From contig NZ_LMJL01000010.1 of assembly GCF_001429295.1 (NCBI RefSeq), positions 306,313 through 370,312 on the forward strand: a DNA stretch of 64,000 nt, given 5' to 3'. The notes beneath the pieces are model-generated. The model ran no database searches and had not been told where the DNA came from. It saw only the letters and a list, made by a program, of their open reading frames with translations. Shown here one piece after another: positions 45,390 to 54,299 of the stretch (position 1 is the first letter of the stretch; the number at the start of each line of letters is the position of its first letter). The position numbers and the translations under genes are program-made. The stretch is from Flavobacterium sp. Root935. GTDB taxonomy: Bacteria; Bacteroidota; Bacteroidia; Flavobacteriales; Flavobacteriaceae.

Positions 45390-46106
45390 ATGAAATGTGT
45401 AATTATTGATGACGAACCTTTAGCTGTAGAACTACTGCAAGATTTTGTTAAAAAAGTGGACTCACTTGAATTAGTAAATTCGTTCAACAATGCGATTGAT
45501 GCCGTTTCATTTATTAATCAAAATAATGTTGATTTGGTATTTTTGGATATTCAGATGCCGCATTTTTCTGGAATTGACTTTTTAAATACAATCGAAAAAA
45601 AGCCTTTGGTTATTTTTACAACTGCATACTCAGATTATGCTGTAGAAGGATTTAATCTTGGTGCTGTCGATTATTTGGTAAAACCAATCCCTTTTCATCG
45701 ATTTTTAAAAGCGGTAGTAAGAGCACAGCAGGTTTTACAGCCGACAACAGCAATTCAAGCAATTTCGGAAAATACAACTGCTCCAGAAATCGAACAAGAT
45801 TTTATGTTTGTACGCGCGGAGTACGAAAATGTAAAACTAAATTTTGCTGATATTCTTTTTATTGAAGGTTTAAAAGATTATGTCAAAATTTACACTACAG
45901 ATAATAAATTCATTTTGACTTTAATCAGCCTGATTAAATTAGAAAATTTACTTTCTAATAAGGGTTTTGCACGAATTCACCGATCGTATATTATCAATAT
46001 AAAACATGTGAAATCTATTCAAAAAAATAAGGTATTAATAAGCGATAAACGTATTCCTATCAGCGAAAGCTATAAAAATACTTTCTTCGAAAAAATCAAC
46101 CTCTAA
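45390..46106 (+). CDS. LytTR response regulator
   Basis: A 238-residue response regulator. The receiver domain (1-120) has the acidic pair IIDDEP, the phosphoacceptor Asp near residue 53 in DLVFLDIQMPH, Thr in FTTAYSDYA and Lys in VKPIPF. The C-terminal LytTR DNA-binding domain (about 140-238) shows FIEGLKDYVKIYT and FARIHRSYIIN. It is the natural partner of the LytS kinase. It is separated from the dioxygenase by 106 nt that contain an AACCAGTA/TACTGGTT inverted repeat (about 45298-45345). Confidence 0.93.
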   Translation: MKCVIIDDEPLAVELLQDFVKKVDSLELVNSFNNAIDAVSFINQNNVDLVFLDIQMPHFSGIDFLNTIEKKPLVIFTTAYSDYAVEGFNLGAVDYLVKPIPFHRFLKAVVRAQQVLQPTTAIQAISENTTAPEIEQDFMFVRAEYENVKLNFADILFIEGLKDYVKIYTTDNKFILTLISLIKLENLLSNKGFARIHRSYIINIKHVKSIQKNKVLISDKRIPISESYKNTFFEKINL

Positions 46107-46127
46107 GTTTTTTAAATCCCAAAAAAG

Positions 46128-46173
46128 AAAATTCCAAATTCCAAGGTTTGATTCTTTTGGAATTTGGAATTTT
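46128..46173. terminator. Bidirectional terminator/repeat (AATTCCAAATTCCAA)
   Basis: Two perfect 17-nt arms, AAAATTCCAAATTCCAA and TTGGAATTTGGAATTTT, around a 12-nt loop, between convergent genes. It can end both the LytTR and the carbonic anhydrase transcripts. Confidence 0.75.
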
Positions 46174-46194
46174 ATATTGATTTTTTTATAAAGC

Positions 46195-46713
46195 CTAATC
46201 TTCGTTTTTAAACCAGCTTGAATACATTACATAATTATTTGAAATGCGTTCGATTTCACCTGCAAAATTAGACTGATCTATGTCTTTTACTTTTTTGGCG
46301 GGAACGCCTGCATAAATACTTCCAGAAGTTACAACAGTATTTTGTGTAACCACGGCTCCAGCAGCAATGATTGAGTTACTTTCTATAACACAATTATCCA
46401 TTACAATAGCGCCCATTCCAATCAAAACATTATCATGAATAGTACAGCCGTGTACGATAGCATTATGCCCTATCGAAACATTATTTCCAATTACTGTTGG
46501 ATGTTTTTGATAGGTGCAGTGAATAATTGCGCCATCTTGAATGTTTACTTTATTGCCAATTTTAATAAAATGAACATCTCCTCGAACAACAGCATTAAAC
46601 CAGACACTGCAAGAATCGCCAAAAGTAACATCGCCTACAATAGTCGCATTTTCAGCAACATAACAATCCTCTGGAATCAAAGGTGATTTTCCGTTTACAG
46701 ATTTAATCAGCAT
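46195..46713 (-). CDS. Gamma carbonic anhydrase family protein
   Basis: A 172-residue left-handed beta-helix protein made of hexapeptide repeats. It has VAENATIVGDVTFGD, VWFNAVVRGD near residue 37, and the His set in IIHCTYQKHPTVIGNN and SIGHNAIVHG (about 68-95), as in metal-binding gamma-class carbonic anhydrases such as YrdA/PaaY. Carbonic anhydrase activity is common but not universal in this family. It starts 12 nt after the SprF-like gene on the same strand. Confidence 0.9.
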   Translation of the reverse strand: MLIKSVNGKSPLIPEDCYVAENATIVGDVTFGDSCSVWFNAVVRGDVHFIKIGNKVNIQDGAIIHCTYQKHPTVIGNNVSIGHNAIVHGCTIHDNVLIGMGAIVMDNCVIESNSIIAAGAVVTQNTVVTSGSIYAGVPAKKVKDIDQSNFAGEIERISNNYVMYSSWFKNED

Positions 46714-46725
46714 AAAAAATAAAAT

Positions 46726-47715
46726 TTAGTTAATTGCAGGACAGTTACAATCGTAACGTGCTTTTTTACAAAATAAATTAATTCCTAAAGTAATTTGATG
46801 ATAACCACCAGTATCAAATTTTACATCTCCCATCACTTGAGAATAAGTGTACGCAAACATAAAATTCTTAAAATTTACACCTACAATTGGTGTTATAAAT
46901 TGTAATTTTTGAGAAGAAACTCCGCTTCCTGAAAGATATTGAGCTCCATCAAAACCTCTTCTATAAGAAAGAGCCGCCCAAAGACTTCCAAAATCCATAT
47001 TTTTGTAAGCTTTAAGGTTTATGTCTAGTGTTTTCTCTTTGGTTTGGTCAAAAAATTGAAAAAGAATAGACGGTTCCCAGGTAATATTATCATTTTTACC
47101 AAAAACATATCCTACACTCAATAAAAACTTTCTAAGGTTATCACTTTCATAGTCAGTATATAATTCTCGTCTTGTTTCTAGTAAACCCTGCACGGTTGCA
47201 TGTGCATAAAAGTCCATAAAATTATAGGAAGCTCCAATATCAAGATTAAAATAAGAGTCTTTTTGAATCGAACCAAAAACGATCGGATCAAAAGTTCCTC
47301 CAAATTTCGTTTCATCTAATTGATTCTGTATCAAACCTCCGCTAATTCCAAAAGACAACTGATTTAGATCAATTTCATCTCTTGAAAACATAATATGATG
47401 TGCATAAGTTAATTTTACACCTTTCTGTGAATGATATCCGTTTTTATCATTAAAAACAATAATACCAGCCCCAGAGCGCTCGCCTACTCTTCCGTTAAAA
47501 CTTAATGTTTGTAAAGATGGCGCATCTTCTTGCCCAAACCATTGTTTTCTAGCAGTTAATCTAATTTTTGCACAATTAGCGGCACCAGCCATTGACGGGT
47601 GAATTAAATAATAATTATCAGACAAATAGTCAGAATAAACAGGTATTCCTTCCTGAGAAAAAGAATAAAATGAAGTAATAAGAAAAACTAATAAAACCTT
47701 GATTTTTAATTTCAT
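46726..47715 (-). CDS. PorP/SprF family type IX secretion membrane protein
   Basis: A 329-residue outer-membrane protein. The signal peptide (to FSQEG) is followed by IPVYSDYLSDNYYLIHPSMAGAAN, the family N-terminal motif, and by RLTARKQWFG. Amphipathic strands then form a predicted barrel. The C-terminus is Cys-rich (CKKARYDCNCPAIN). PorP/SprF proteins are secretion or attachment partners for particular T9SS substrates, usually beside their large adhesin; no such adhesin gene is adjacent here. Confidence 0.9.
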   Translation of the reverse strand: MKLKIKVLLVFLITSFYSFSQEGIPVYSDYLSDNYYLIHPSMAGAANCAKIRLTARKQWFGQEDAPSLQTLSFNGRVGERSGAGIIVFNDKNGYHSQKGVKLTYAHHIMFSRDEIDLNQLSFGISGGLIQNQLDETKFGGTFDPIVFGSIQKDSYFNLDIGASYNFMDFYAHATVQGLLETRRELYTDYESDNLRKFLLSVGYVFGKNDNITWEPSILFQFFDQTKEKTLDINLKAYKNMDFGSLWAALSYRRGFDGAQYLSGSGVSSQKLQFITPIVGVNFKNFMFAYTYSQVMGDVKFDTGGYHQITLGINLFCKKARYDCNCPAIN

Positions 47716-47834
47716 AAAGGCAATTTTGTATCTATATAATTTTCACTCCTGCAATTTAATACGATTTCTTTGAAAAGAGTCTTAATTATTTTATTAAAAA
47801 ATCAAATATAGCTATTAGTAGAAAATAACTTTAG

Positions 47835-47842
47835 TAAATTTG
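47835..47842 (+). promoter_or_regulatory. -7 box of the NifU/Nfu-like gene
   Basis: TAAATTTG matches TAnnTTTG and lies 16 nt before the start codon. No -33 TTG is seen. Confidence 0.4.
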
Positions 47843-47858
47843 CAAAAAATATAATACC

Positions 47859-48758
47859 ATGACAAAAATCACCATAAAAGAAACTCAAAATCCTACTATA
47901 TTAAAGTTTGAATTTGAAGATTTCATTACTCAAAATCAAAACTTTGAGTTTAAAAACATCGACGAGGCTCAGGCTTCTCCACTTGCTCAGCAGTTATTCT
48001 ATTTACCATTCGTAAAGACAGTATATATTTCTGGAAATTTTATTGCTATCGAAAGATATAGTATTGTAGATTGGGATGACGTTAAAGATGCTGTTGCTGA
48101 ACAAATTAGTTCTTTTGTTGAGAATGGAGGAGTTATCATTAAAGTTGATGAAACTAAAACAAAAAAACAACCCATAACGGTTTACGGAGAAACTACTCCA
48201 AATCCTTCTGCACTAAAATTCGTAGTAAGCAGAATGCTGACTCGTAATGCTGTAGAATATAAAAATATCGATCAAACTGCTTCTTCTCCATTAGCTCAGG
48301 AATTGTTTAAATTTCCTTATGTAAAAGAAATCTTTATTGATGAGAATTATATTTCTGTTACAAAATACGAGATTAACGACTGGTCTGAAATTACTTTAGA
48401 ACTTAGAACTTTCATTAAACAGTTTATCGAAAATGGCGGAACTGTTTTAGACGAAAGTTTAATTCAAACTACAACAAAAAATGAAGTAACAAAAGATGAA
48501 GCGTTTGATAAATTAGACGTTACTTCTCAACAAATTATTAATATTCTAGAAGAATATGTAAAACCTGCAGTGGCTGCTGACGGTGGAAATATTGCTTTTG
48601 AATCTTATAATGAAGATGATAAAACGGTAAAAGTGCTTTTACAAGGTGCTTGCAGCGGTTGTCCATCATCAACATTTACCTTAAAAAGCGGTATCGAAAA
48701 TATGCTGAAAAGCATGTTGAACGATGAAGCTATAAAGGTTGAAGCTGTTAATGCTTAA
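47859..48758 (+). CDS. NifU/Nfu-type iron-sulfur scaffold protein
   Basis: A 299-residue Fe-S carrier. Two tandem N-terminal Nfu-N domains (about 1-95 and 105-205) share the pattern TPNP(S/T)xLKF...SPLAQxLFxxPxVKxxxI. A C-terminal NifU domain (about 220-299) has VKPAVAADGGNIAFES and the cluster-binding CxxC in QGACSGCPSSTFTLK near residue 265. Duplicate Nfu-N domains are common in Bacteroidota. It would hand 4Fe-4S or 2Fe-2S clusters to apo-proteins. Confidence 0.93.
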   Translation: MTKITIKETQNPTILKFEFEDFITQNQNFEFKNIDEAQASPLAQQLFYLPFVKTVYISGNFIAIERYSIVDWDDVKDAVAEQISSFVENGGVIIKVDETKTKKQPITVYGETTPNPSALKFVVSRMLTRNAVEYKNIDQTASSPLAQELFKFPYVKEIFIDENYISVTKYEINDWSEITLELRTFIKQFIENGGTVLDESLIQTTTKNEVTKDEAFDKLDVTSQQIINILEEYVKPAVAADGGNIAFESYNEDDKTVKVLLQGACSGCPSSTFTLKSGIENMLKSMLNDEAIKVEAVNA

Positions 48759-48787
48759 TGCCTTTTTTCTTATATAAGAATTTCAAT

Positions 48788-48837
48788 TATATTTGCAGCA
48801 CAAACCTACCTTCTCTACTTTTGAGAAGGTTTTTTTT
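48788..48837 (+). terminator. Hairpin with T-run and embedded -7 box between nfu and mscS
   Basis: The stem ACCTTCTC (48808-48815)/GAGAAGGT (48823-48830) plus seven T can terminate the NifU transcript. A perfect -7 box, TATATTTG (48788-48795), lies just before it, so a transcript for mscS would begin at or inside the hairpin. Confidence 0.6.
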
Positions 48838-48848
48838 ATATTAAAATC

Positions 48849-49664
48849 ATGAACGAAGTTACTTCAGACCAAGTTAGTACCTACATCACGAGATTTATTA
48901 ACATCTTAGTTGATTATTCTCCTAAATTAATCTCTGCATTTCTAATTCTATTTGTCGGTTTATATGCCATCAGACTAATAAACAGATTGATTAGAAAAAT
49001 AATGGTGAAGAGAAATCTTGACCCAACTTTAACAAAATTTCTAGCAGATATTTTATTATGGGCACTTAGAATTCTTTTATTTGTCACTTTTATTTCAAAA
49101 CTTGGAATCGAAACTTCTTCTTTTGTTGCGATTTTAGGAGCAATGGGACTTGCTGTTGGTTTGTCTTTACAAGGATCGCTTTCGAATTTTGCAGGAGGAA
49201 TGCTTATTATTGTTTTTAAACCTTTTAAAGTTGGCGATACAATTGAGGCACAAGGTGTTATTGCTACTGTTGAAGAAATTCAAATTTTTGTAACAAAAAT
49301 GATTACTGGAACTAATCAGACCGTTTTTGTACCAAATGGTGCATTATCAAACGGAACGATCATTAATTATTCAATGCAGGCTGAAAGAAAAGCGGACTTG
49401 ACATTTTCAGTTTCTTATGACTCGGATATCAAAAAAGCGAAAGATATTCTTTTAGAGATTTTACTATCAAATCCGAAGGTTCTTAAAAATCCTGCGCCAG
49501 AAGTTTTTGTAAAAAACCTATCTGCCAGTTCTGTTGATTTTGCAGTTCGCCCTTGGGCCGCAAAGGCAGACTTTGGCTCGGTAGTTTCAGATACTTTAGA
49601 GAATTGCAAAATTGCATTGGATGAAGCAGGAATATCTGTTCAGCCCTTTACGATTCAAAAATAA
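48849..49664 (+). CDS. MscS-type mechanosensitive channel
   Basis: A 271-residue small-conductance mechanosensitive channel. Three transmembrane segments (about 20-42, 58-80 and 88-110) are followed by the pore helix with the glycine/alanine pattern GAMGLAVGLSLQGSLSNFAGG and VFKPFKVGDTIE, then the cytoplasmic beta domain (130-190) and vestibule. The length matches E. coli MscS (286). It protects against hypo-osmotic shock. It is convergent with tsaB (3-nt gap). Confidence 0.94.
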   Translation: MNEVTSDQVSTYITRFINILVDYSPKLISAFLILFVGLYAIRLINRLIRKIMVKRNLDPTLTKFLADILLWALRILLFVTFISKLGIETSSFVAILGAMGLAVGLSLQGSLSNFAGGMLIIVFKPFKVGDTIEAQGVIATVEEIQIFVTKMITGTNQTVFVPNGALSNGTIINYSMQAERKADLTFSVSYDSDIKKAKDILLEILLSNPKVLKNPAPEVFVKNLSASSVDFAVRPWAAKADFGSVVSDTLENCKIALDEAGISVQPFTIQK

Positions 49665-49667
49665 TTA

Positions 49668-50342
49668 TTATTGCTTTTTTGACGGGGCAGTAATCATAAA
49701 ATCTTTTAAATAATAAGGTTCAAAATAAGCGACATCTACAGTGTCGCTTTTTTGATATTTATCAAAACTGATTTTACTCATAGCTTGTGCCGAAGGATAT
49801 TTAATGTTTTCTAAAAACACAAAATTTTCTTTGGTCAAAACAGCTTTACATTTATCGGCACAATCGCCTACAAAGTAAAGTTTATCTGTATATTCTTGAA
49901 ATGAATTTTCTTCAATTATTTCGGCTTTAATAGCTCTTTCGATACTCAAATCTGTATTGAATACGGCACTGTAAACTTCCATACGGCGTGCATCTAACAT
50001 CGGAATAATTTTTCCATCTGTAACTTCTGCCTGAGATGCCAAAGTTTTAAGTGTGTCAACAGCGATTAACGGGATATTTAATGCATAACATAAACCCTTT
50101 GCGGCAGAAACACCAATTCTTAAACCTGTATAAGATCCTGGTCCCTGACTAACTGCAATTGCATTTAAATCTTGAACAGAAATACCTGCTTTTTTAATTA
50201 CTTCTTCAATAAAAACATGAAGTTTTTCGGCATGCGAATATCCCTCATCTGCAAGCTCGCTGCAAACAATGGTTTTCCCATCTTTAGCAACAGATACAGA
50301 ACAATTTTTAGTAGCCGTTTCGATGTTGAGAATAAAAGACAA
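49668..50342 (-). CDS. tsaB: tRNA threonylcarbamoyladenosine synthesis protein TsaB
   Basis: Partner of TsaD in making t6A37 on ANN-decoding tRNAs. The 224-residue protein has ASKHA-fold motifs ILNIETATKNCSV, GYSHAEKLH, AVSQGPGSYTGLRIG near residue 65 and VDTLKTLA. The first codon appears to be TTG (MSFILNIE); no nearby ATG gives a good start. It lies 36 nt after the first adaptor gene, at the end of the efflux operon on the same strand. Confidence 0.92.
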   Translation of the reverse strand: MSFILNIETATKNCSVSVAKDGKTIVCSELADEGYSHAEKLHVFIEEVIKKAGISVQDLNAIAVSQGPGSYTGLRIGVSAAKGLCYALNIPLIAVDTLKTLASQAEVTDGKIIPMLDARRMEVYSAVFNTDLSIERAIKAEIIEENSFQEYTDKLYFVGDCADKCKAVLTKENFVFLENIKYPSAQAMSKISFDKYQKSDTVDVAYFEPYYLKDFMITAPSKKQ

Positions 50343-50378
50343 AGTATTATATTTTAAAATTAGTATTGAATTGTATTC

Positions 50379-51671
50379 TTATTTCTTAGAACCTTCAGCT
50401 TTCTTAAGTTTTACCTTATCTCCAGAATTAAGATCTTTAGAGACTGTTGTATACGGTCCCGTAATTACAACATCACCTGGTTTTAAGCCAGACATTACTT
50501 CAATATTAGTGTCATCTTGAATTCCAGTTTTGATGATTCTAATTTTAGCTTTATCGCCAACTTTTACAAAAACACATTCAAATTTTTTATCGCTTTTGGG
50601 AGCTGCTTTTTTATCAGCATTAGGATCTTCAACAGTAAAATCTTTTACAGCTGTAGTATCCGATTTTACTACAACAGAACTAATTGGCACTGCCAAAACG
50701 TTTGTTTTTGTGGTTGTAATGATATCAACAGTAGCTGTCATTCCTGGTCTAAAAGGAGAATAAGTACTTGGTTTCCCTTCTAATAAATCTTGATACGATT
50801 CTTTTAAAATACGAACTTTAACCTTAAAATTAGTTACCTGATCAGAAGTTAGAGTTGTACTTGCAGAATTAGAAATGCTAGTTACAATTCCTTTAAATTT
50901 CTTTTTCAAATAAGCATCAACTTCAACGTTTGCTTCGTCTCCAATTTTAATTTTTACAATATCATTTTCGTTTACGTCAACTTCAACTTCCATATTATTA
51001 AGGTTAGCAACACGCAAAAGTTCCGTTCCAGCCATTTGCTGCGTTCCTAAAACTCTTTCTCCTAATTCTACGTTTAGAACAGAAATTGTTCCGTCTGCAG
51101 GAGAGTAGATAGTTGTACGTCCTAAATTGTCTCTCGCTTCACTTACAGAAGCCGAAGCACTTTGAACACTGTAATATGAATTTTGCTTTGTCGCTTTCGC
51201 CACTTCAAATGAAGCTATAGCTTTATCCCAATCAGATCTTGAGATTACACCTTTGTCGTACAAGGTTTTATTACGTTCATAATTAGCTTTTGCTTCTTTA
51301 AAACTAGCCTCAGATTGTGTTAAACCAGCTTTAGAACCTGACAAGTTAGATACCGAACGGTTGTAACTAGAGGTATATAAATCTGGGTTAATTTTAACCA
51401 GCAAATCTCCTTTTTTAACAACCTGACCTTCTTTTACGTTAAGTAAAATAATTTCCCCAGATACTTCTGGAGAAATCTTCACTTCAATTTCTGGTTGAAT
51501 TTTACCTGTTGCCGAAACTGTTTCAACAATTGTTGAAGCTGTTACTTTTGATATTTCTACTTCTTTTCCTTCATCCTTATTTCCTATAACTCCCGATTTC
51601 GAAAGACCGATTAAAATTGCAATAAGTACTACTGCACCACCTACTAAGAAATAAATTGTTTTTTTTGACAT
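50379..51671 (-). CDS. MacA-like efflux periplasmic adaptor (second of two)
   Basis: A 430-residue membrane fusion protein with an N-terminal signal anchor (about 5-25). The lipoyl half GQVVKKGDLLVKINPDLY and the second half SPADGTISVLNVELGERV flank a helical hairpin (about 100-190). A beta-barrel domain follows (VEVDVNENDIVKIKIGDEANVEVDAYLKK) and then a membrane-proximal domain; the region around residue 335-360 is an insertion rich in Lys/Asp. The end is charged (KLKKAEGSKK). It follows the TolC-like gene after 6 nt. Confidence 0.9.
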   Translation of the reverse strand: MSKKTIYFLVGGAVVLIAILIGLSKSGVIGNKDEGKEVEISKVTASTIVETVSATGKIQPEIEVKISPEVSGEIILLNVKEGQVVKKGDLLVKINPDLYTSSYNRSVSNLSGSKAGLTQSEASFKEAKANYERNKTLYDKGVISRSDWDKAIASFEVAKATKQNSYYSVQSASASVSEARDNLGRTTIYSPADGTISVLNVELGERVLGTQQMAGTELLRVANLNNMEVEVDVNENDIVKIKIGDEANVEVDAYLKKKFKGIVTSISNSASTTLTSDQVTNFKVKVRILKESYQDLLEGKPSTYSPFRPGMTATVDIITTTKTNVLAVPISSVVVKSDTTAVKDFTVEDPNADKKAAPKSDKKFECVFVKVGDKAKIRIIKTGIQDDTNIEVMSGLKPGDVVITGPYTTVSKDLNSGDKVKLKKAEGSKK

Positions 51672-51677
51672 AATAAA

Positions 51678-53060
51678 TTATTTTGTAATAATGGGAACGA
51701 TTGGAATTCCGAAATAAAATTCAAGTATTTTAATTTTGAACATGTAATCATATTTTGTTCTGATAACATCAGACTGTGCATTTGTCAACAATGTTTGAGC
51801 TTGAGTAAAATCAAATGAATTCATCAAACCTACATCGTATTTTTCTTTTGCATAATTGTACGCCTGCTGTCTTGCTTCTAAAGTTACAGTAGACGCTTCG
51901 TAAGTATTTAGGGCTGCTTTTGCATCTGTAAAAGCAGTATAAACGTTACGTTGCAAATCTAAACTTTTTTGTTCTAAATCTATTTTAGATTTTTCTAAAC
52001 TTACTTTGTTTCTTTCTACATTGTTCTTAACTGACCATCCATTAAAAATTGGAACATTTAATTGTAATCCAAAATTATGTCCCTTATTATCACTAAACTG
52101 TTGGAATATCGGATCTGGTCCTACTGTATAGGGTTGGTCGTTTGGGTCAAATTTAACTTGATCGCTGTAACTTGCTCTTGTATTAAAACCATAAAAACCA
52201 CTAAGTGTTGGCTGATAAGCTCCCTTTGCTATAGCAACATTTTTTTCAGCAATCTCAAGATTTGTTTGTGCCAGCTTAACTTCTGTTCTTATATCCTTTG
52301 CTTTGTTATAAATTTCAACTGGAGTTTGACCAAGAATATTATTCTCATCTTGTAGATTTGTATTATCTATTACGTCAAAGTCGGCAAATTCTTTCAATTG
52401 TAAAAGCTGAGCTAAGCTTAATTTTGAAATCAATAAATTATTTTCTGAAATAGCAATATTTTGTTTATCTGTGGCTACAGTTGCTTTTAAATCAAACAAA
52501 TCACCGCGAGGAATTGTTCCTGCATTTACCATTTCCTCAGAACGAGCAAAACGCTTTTCGTCAATTGATAATTGTTCTTTTTTAACTTTTAAATCTTCTT
52601 TATTTGATAAAATCTGTAAGAAAGCACTAGCTACATTCAGAGAAATATCTTCCTGCATCTTCAACAATTGATATTTTGATGCGATAATAGATAACTTCGC
52701 TCTTCTATAAGTATTTTGATTTTGGAGACCTTTGTAGATATCAACTCCAGCATTTAGACCAACTGAAGAATACTGAGTAGTTTGATTACGTAAGATACCA
52801 GTTGTAACATCCTGATTCAGACCAATATTCCATGAGTGAGATGCATTACCATTAACAGATGGAAGATAATTTCCTAACGCACCTTTTTTATCGATATCAG
52901 CATTTTTTACGTCTAATTCAGATAATTTTATCGTAATATTATTTTCTAATGCGTATCTCACACATTCTTCCAATGTCCATTGTTTTGATTGCGCGTGTCC
53001 AGCTAATCCAAAACCGAATAACATTGCAAAAACCAGACTATTAATTTTATTTATTTTCAT
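51678..53060 (-). CDS. TolC-family outer-membrane efflux protein
   Basis: A 460-residue outer-membrane channel with a signal peptide (to AQS) and two OEP repeats. It begins WTLEECVRYALENNITIKLSEL, the usual start of the family, and contains long helices with periodic Ala/Leu/Gln and EARQQAYNYAKEKYDVGLMN in the second repeat. It would form the trimeric exit duct for the adaptors and permeases encoded around it. A TAAATTTG -7 box at 53103-53096 on the minus strand suggests an internal promoter. Confidence 0.93.
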   Translation of the reverse strand: MKINKINSLVFAMLFGFGLAGHAQSKQWTLEECVRYALENNITIKLSELDVKNADIDKKGALGNYLPSVNGNASHSWNIGLNQDVTTGILRNQTTQYSSVGLNAGVDIYKGLQNQNTYRRAKLSIIASKYQLLKMQEDISLNVASAFLQILSNKEDLKVKKEQLSIDEKRFARSEEMVNAGTIPRGDLFDLKATVATDKQNIAISENNLLISKLSLAQLLQLKEFADFDVIDNTNLQDENNILGQTPVEIYNKAKDIRTEVKLAQTNLEIAEKNVAIAKGAYQPTLSGFYGFNTRASYSDQVKFDPNDQPYTVGPDPIFQQFSDNKGHNFGLQLNVPIFNGWSVKNNVERNKVSLEKSKIDLEQKSLDLQRNVYTAFTDAKAALNTYEASTVTLEARQQAYNYAKEKYDVGLMNSFDFTQAQTLLTNAQSDVIRTKYDYMFKIKILEFYFGIPIVPIITK

Positions 53061-53095
53061 ATATTTTAAATGAAAGCGCAGTAAATGAAACTACG

Positions 53096-53103
53096 CAAAT
53101 TTA
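53096..53103 (-). promoter_or_regulatory. -7 box of the TolC-like gene
   Basis: TAAATTTG on the minus strand, 35 nt before the start codon. A GCGCAGT/ACTACGC hairpin (53078-53098) lies in the leader. Confidence 0.35.
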
Positions 53104-53146
53104 ACATTTTTTAAAACCAAAAAGATCCTTAAAACTTCAAATTAAA

Positions 53147-54262
53147 TTATTTTTTTTCTGCCTCATTAATCAGTCCTTGATTCCAGATTTTTATTTTATC
53201 TGTACTCTTTACACCGCTTTTAACTTGAACGTAGATACCGTCGCTTACCCCCAGAACCAAATCTCTTCTTTGAAATTTCTGTGGCGCAGTTTCGATCTCA
53301 ACATAAGGTTTTTGTGTTTTTTTGTCAAATTGAACTAGTGATTCTTTTATTGCCAGAATTTTATCTGCTTTCTCTAAAATAATTGAAGCATTTGCACTCA
53401 AACCAGCTCTAATAAAAGTGTCATCTCTATTAACCATTTGAGCTTTAATTTCAAATTGAATTGCTCCATTTTCTGTAACACCTTTTGGCGCAATATAGTT
53501 TAGAACTGCATCAAATTTTTTGTTTTCAATGGCACCAATTGTAATCTCAATAGGCATTTTTTCTTTGATTTTACCTACTTCAGATTCGTCAATTTTTCCA
53601 ATAAAAATCATTCTTCCAACGTCAGCAACGCTGGCAATTGTAGTTCCTTCATTAAAATTATTACTTTCAATAACTTGATTTCCAACTTTTACAGGAACGT
53701 CTAAAACCATTCCGTTAACTGTAGAGCGAATTAAAGTATTGGCATAACTTCCTAAAGAAGATGTTGTTCCTGTTTTAACAATATCCAAGCTTTGTTTTGC
53801 TGCCAGATAAGTTTGTTTTGCCTGATTGTAAGCTACTTGAGCAGCATCAAAATCATTTGCAGAGATTACATCTTTTTCAAATAATGTTTTTTGCCTTTTA
53901 TAAAGTCGTTCTTGATTATCCAAAGCAATTTTAGCAGTCTGCACTTGATTTTGTGTACTGCTTACATTAGAAACGTTTGCCACAACTCTAATTTTTGCAA
54001 TCATATCTCCAGCTTTGATTTTCTCACCCGCTTTGATATAAACCTGCTCAATAATACCCGAGATATTTGGTTTGATTAACACCTCTTCATCAGGTTGAAT
54101 ATTACCAGTTGCAATTGTATTTTTTACAATCGTTTTAATTTCTGGTTTCTCCGTTTTAAACACAATTGGCGACTCTTGGTTTTTAGCATACAAATAGTAA
54201 AGTGCGCCAAAAAAAACGATCGCAATAAATATTAAAATGGTTATAGTTACTCCTTTTTTCAT
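53147..54262 (-). CDS. MacA-like efflux periplasmic adaptor (first of two)
   Basis: A 371-residue membrane fusion protein with an N-terminal anchor (about 5-25). The lipoyl halves PNISGIIEQVYIKAGEKIKAGD and TVNGMVLDVPVKVGNQV frame a short helical hairpin (about 95-160), and the beta-barrel starts near KIDESEVGKIKEKMPIEI. It lies 37 nt after the last permease and is only distantly similar to the second adaptor in the operon. Confidence 0.92.
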   Translation of the reverse strand: MKKGVTITILIFIAIVFFGALYYLYAKNQESPIVFKTEKPEIKTIVKNTIATGNIQPDEEVLIKPNISGIIEQVYIKAGEKIKAGDMIAKIRVVANVSNVSSTQNQVQTAKIALDNQERLYKRQKTLFEKDVISANDFDAAQVAYNQAKQTYLAAKQSLDIVKTGTTSSLGSYANTLIRSTVNGMVLDVPVKVGNQVIESNNFNEGTTIASVADVGRMIFIGKIDESEVGKIKEKMPIEITIGAIENKKFDAVLNYIAPKGVTENGAIQFEIKAQMVNRDDTFIRAGLSANASIILEKADKILAIKESLVQFDKKTQKPYVEIETAPQKFQRRDLVLGVSDGIYVQVKSGVKSTDKIKIWNQGLINEAEKK

Positions 54263-54299
54263 TTGTTCTTGGTTTAATCGATTTATTTTGATTGATAAT

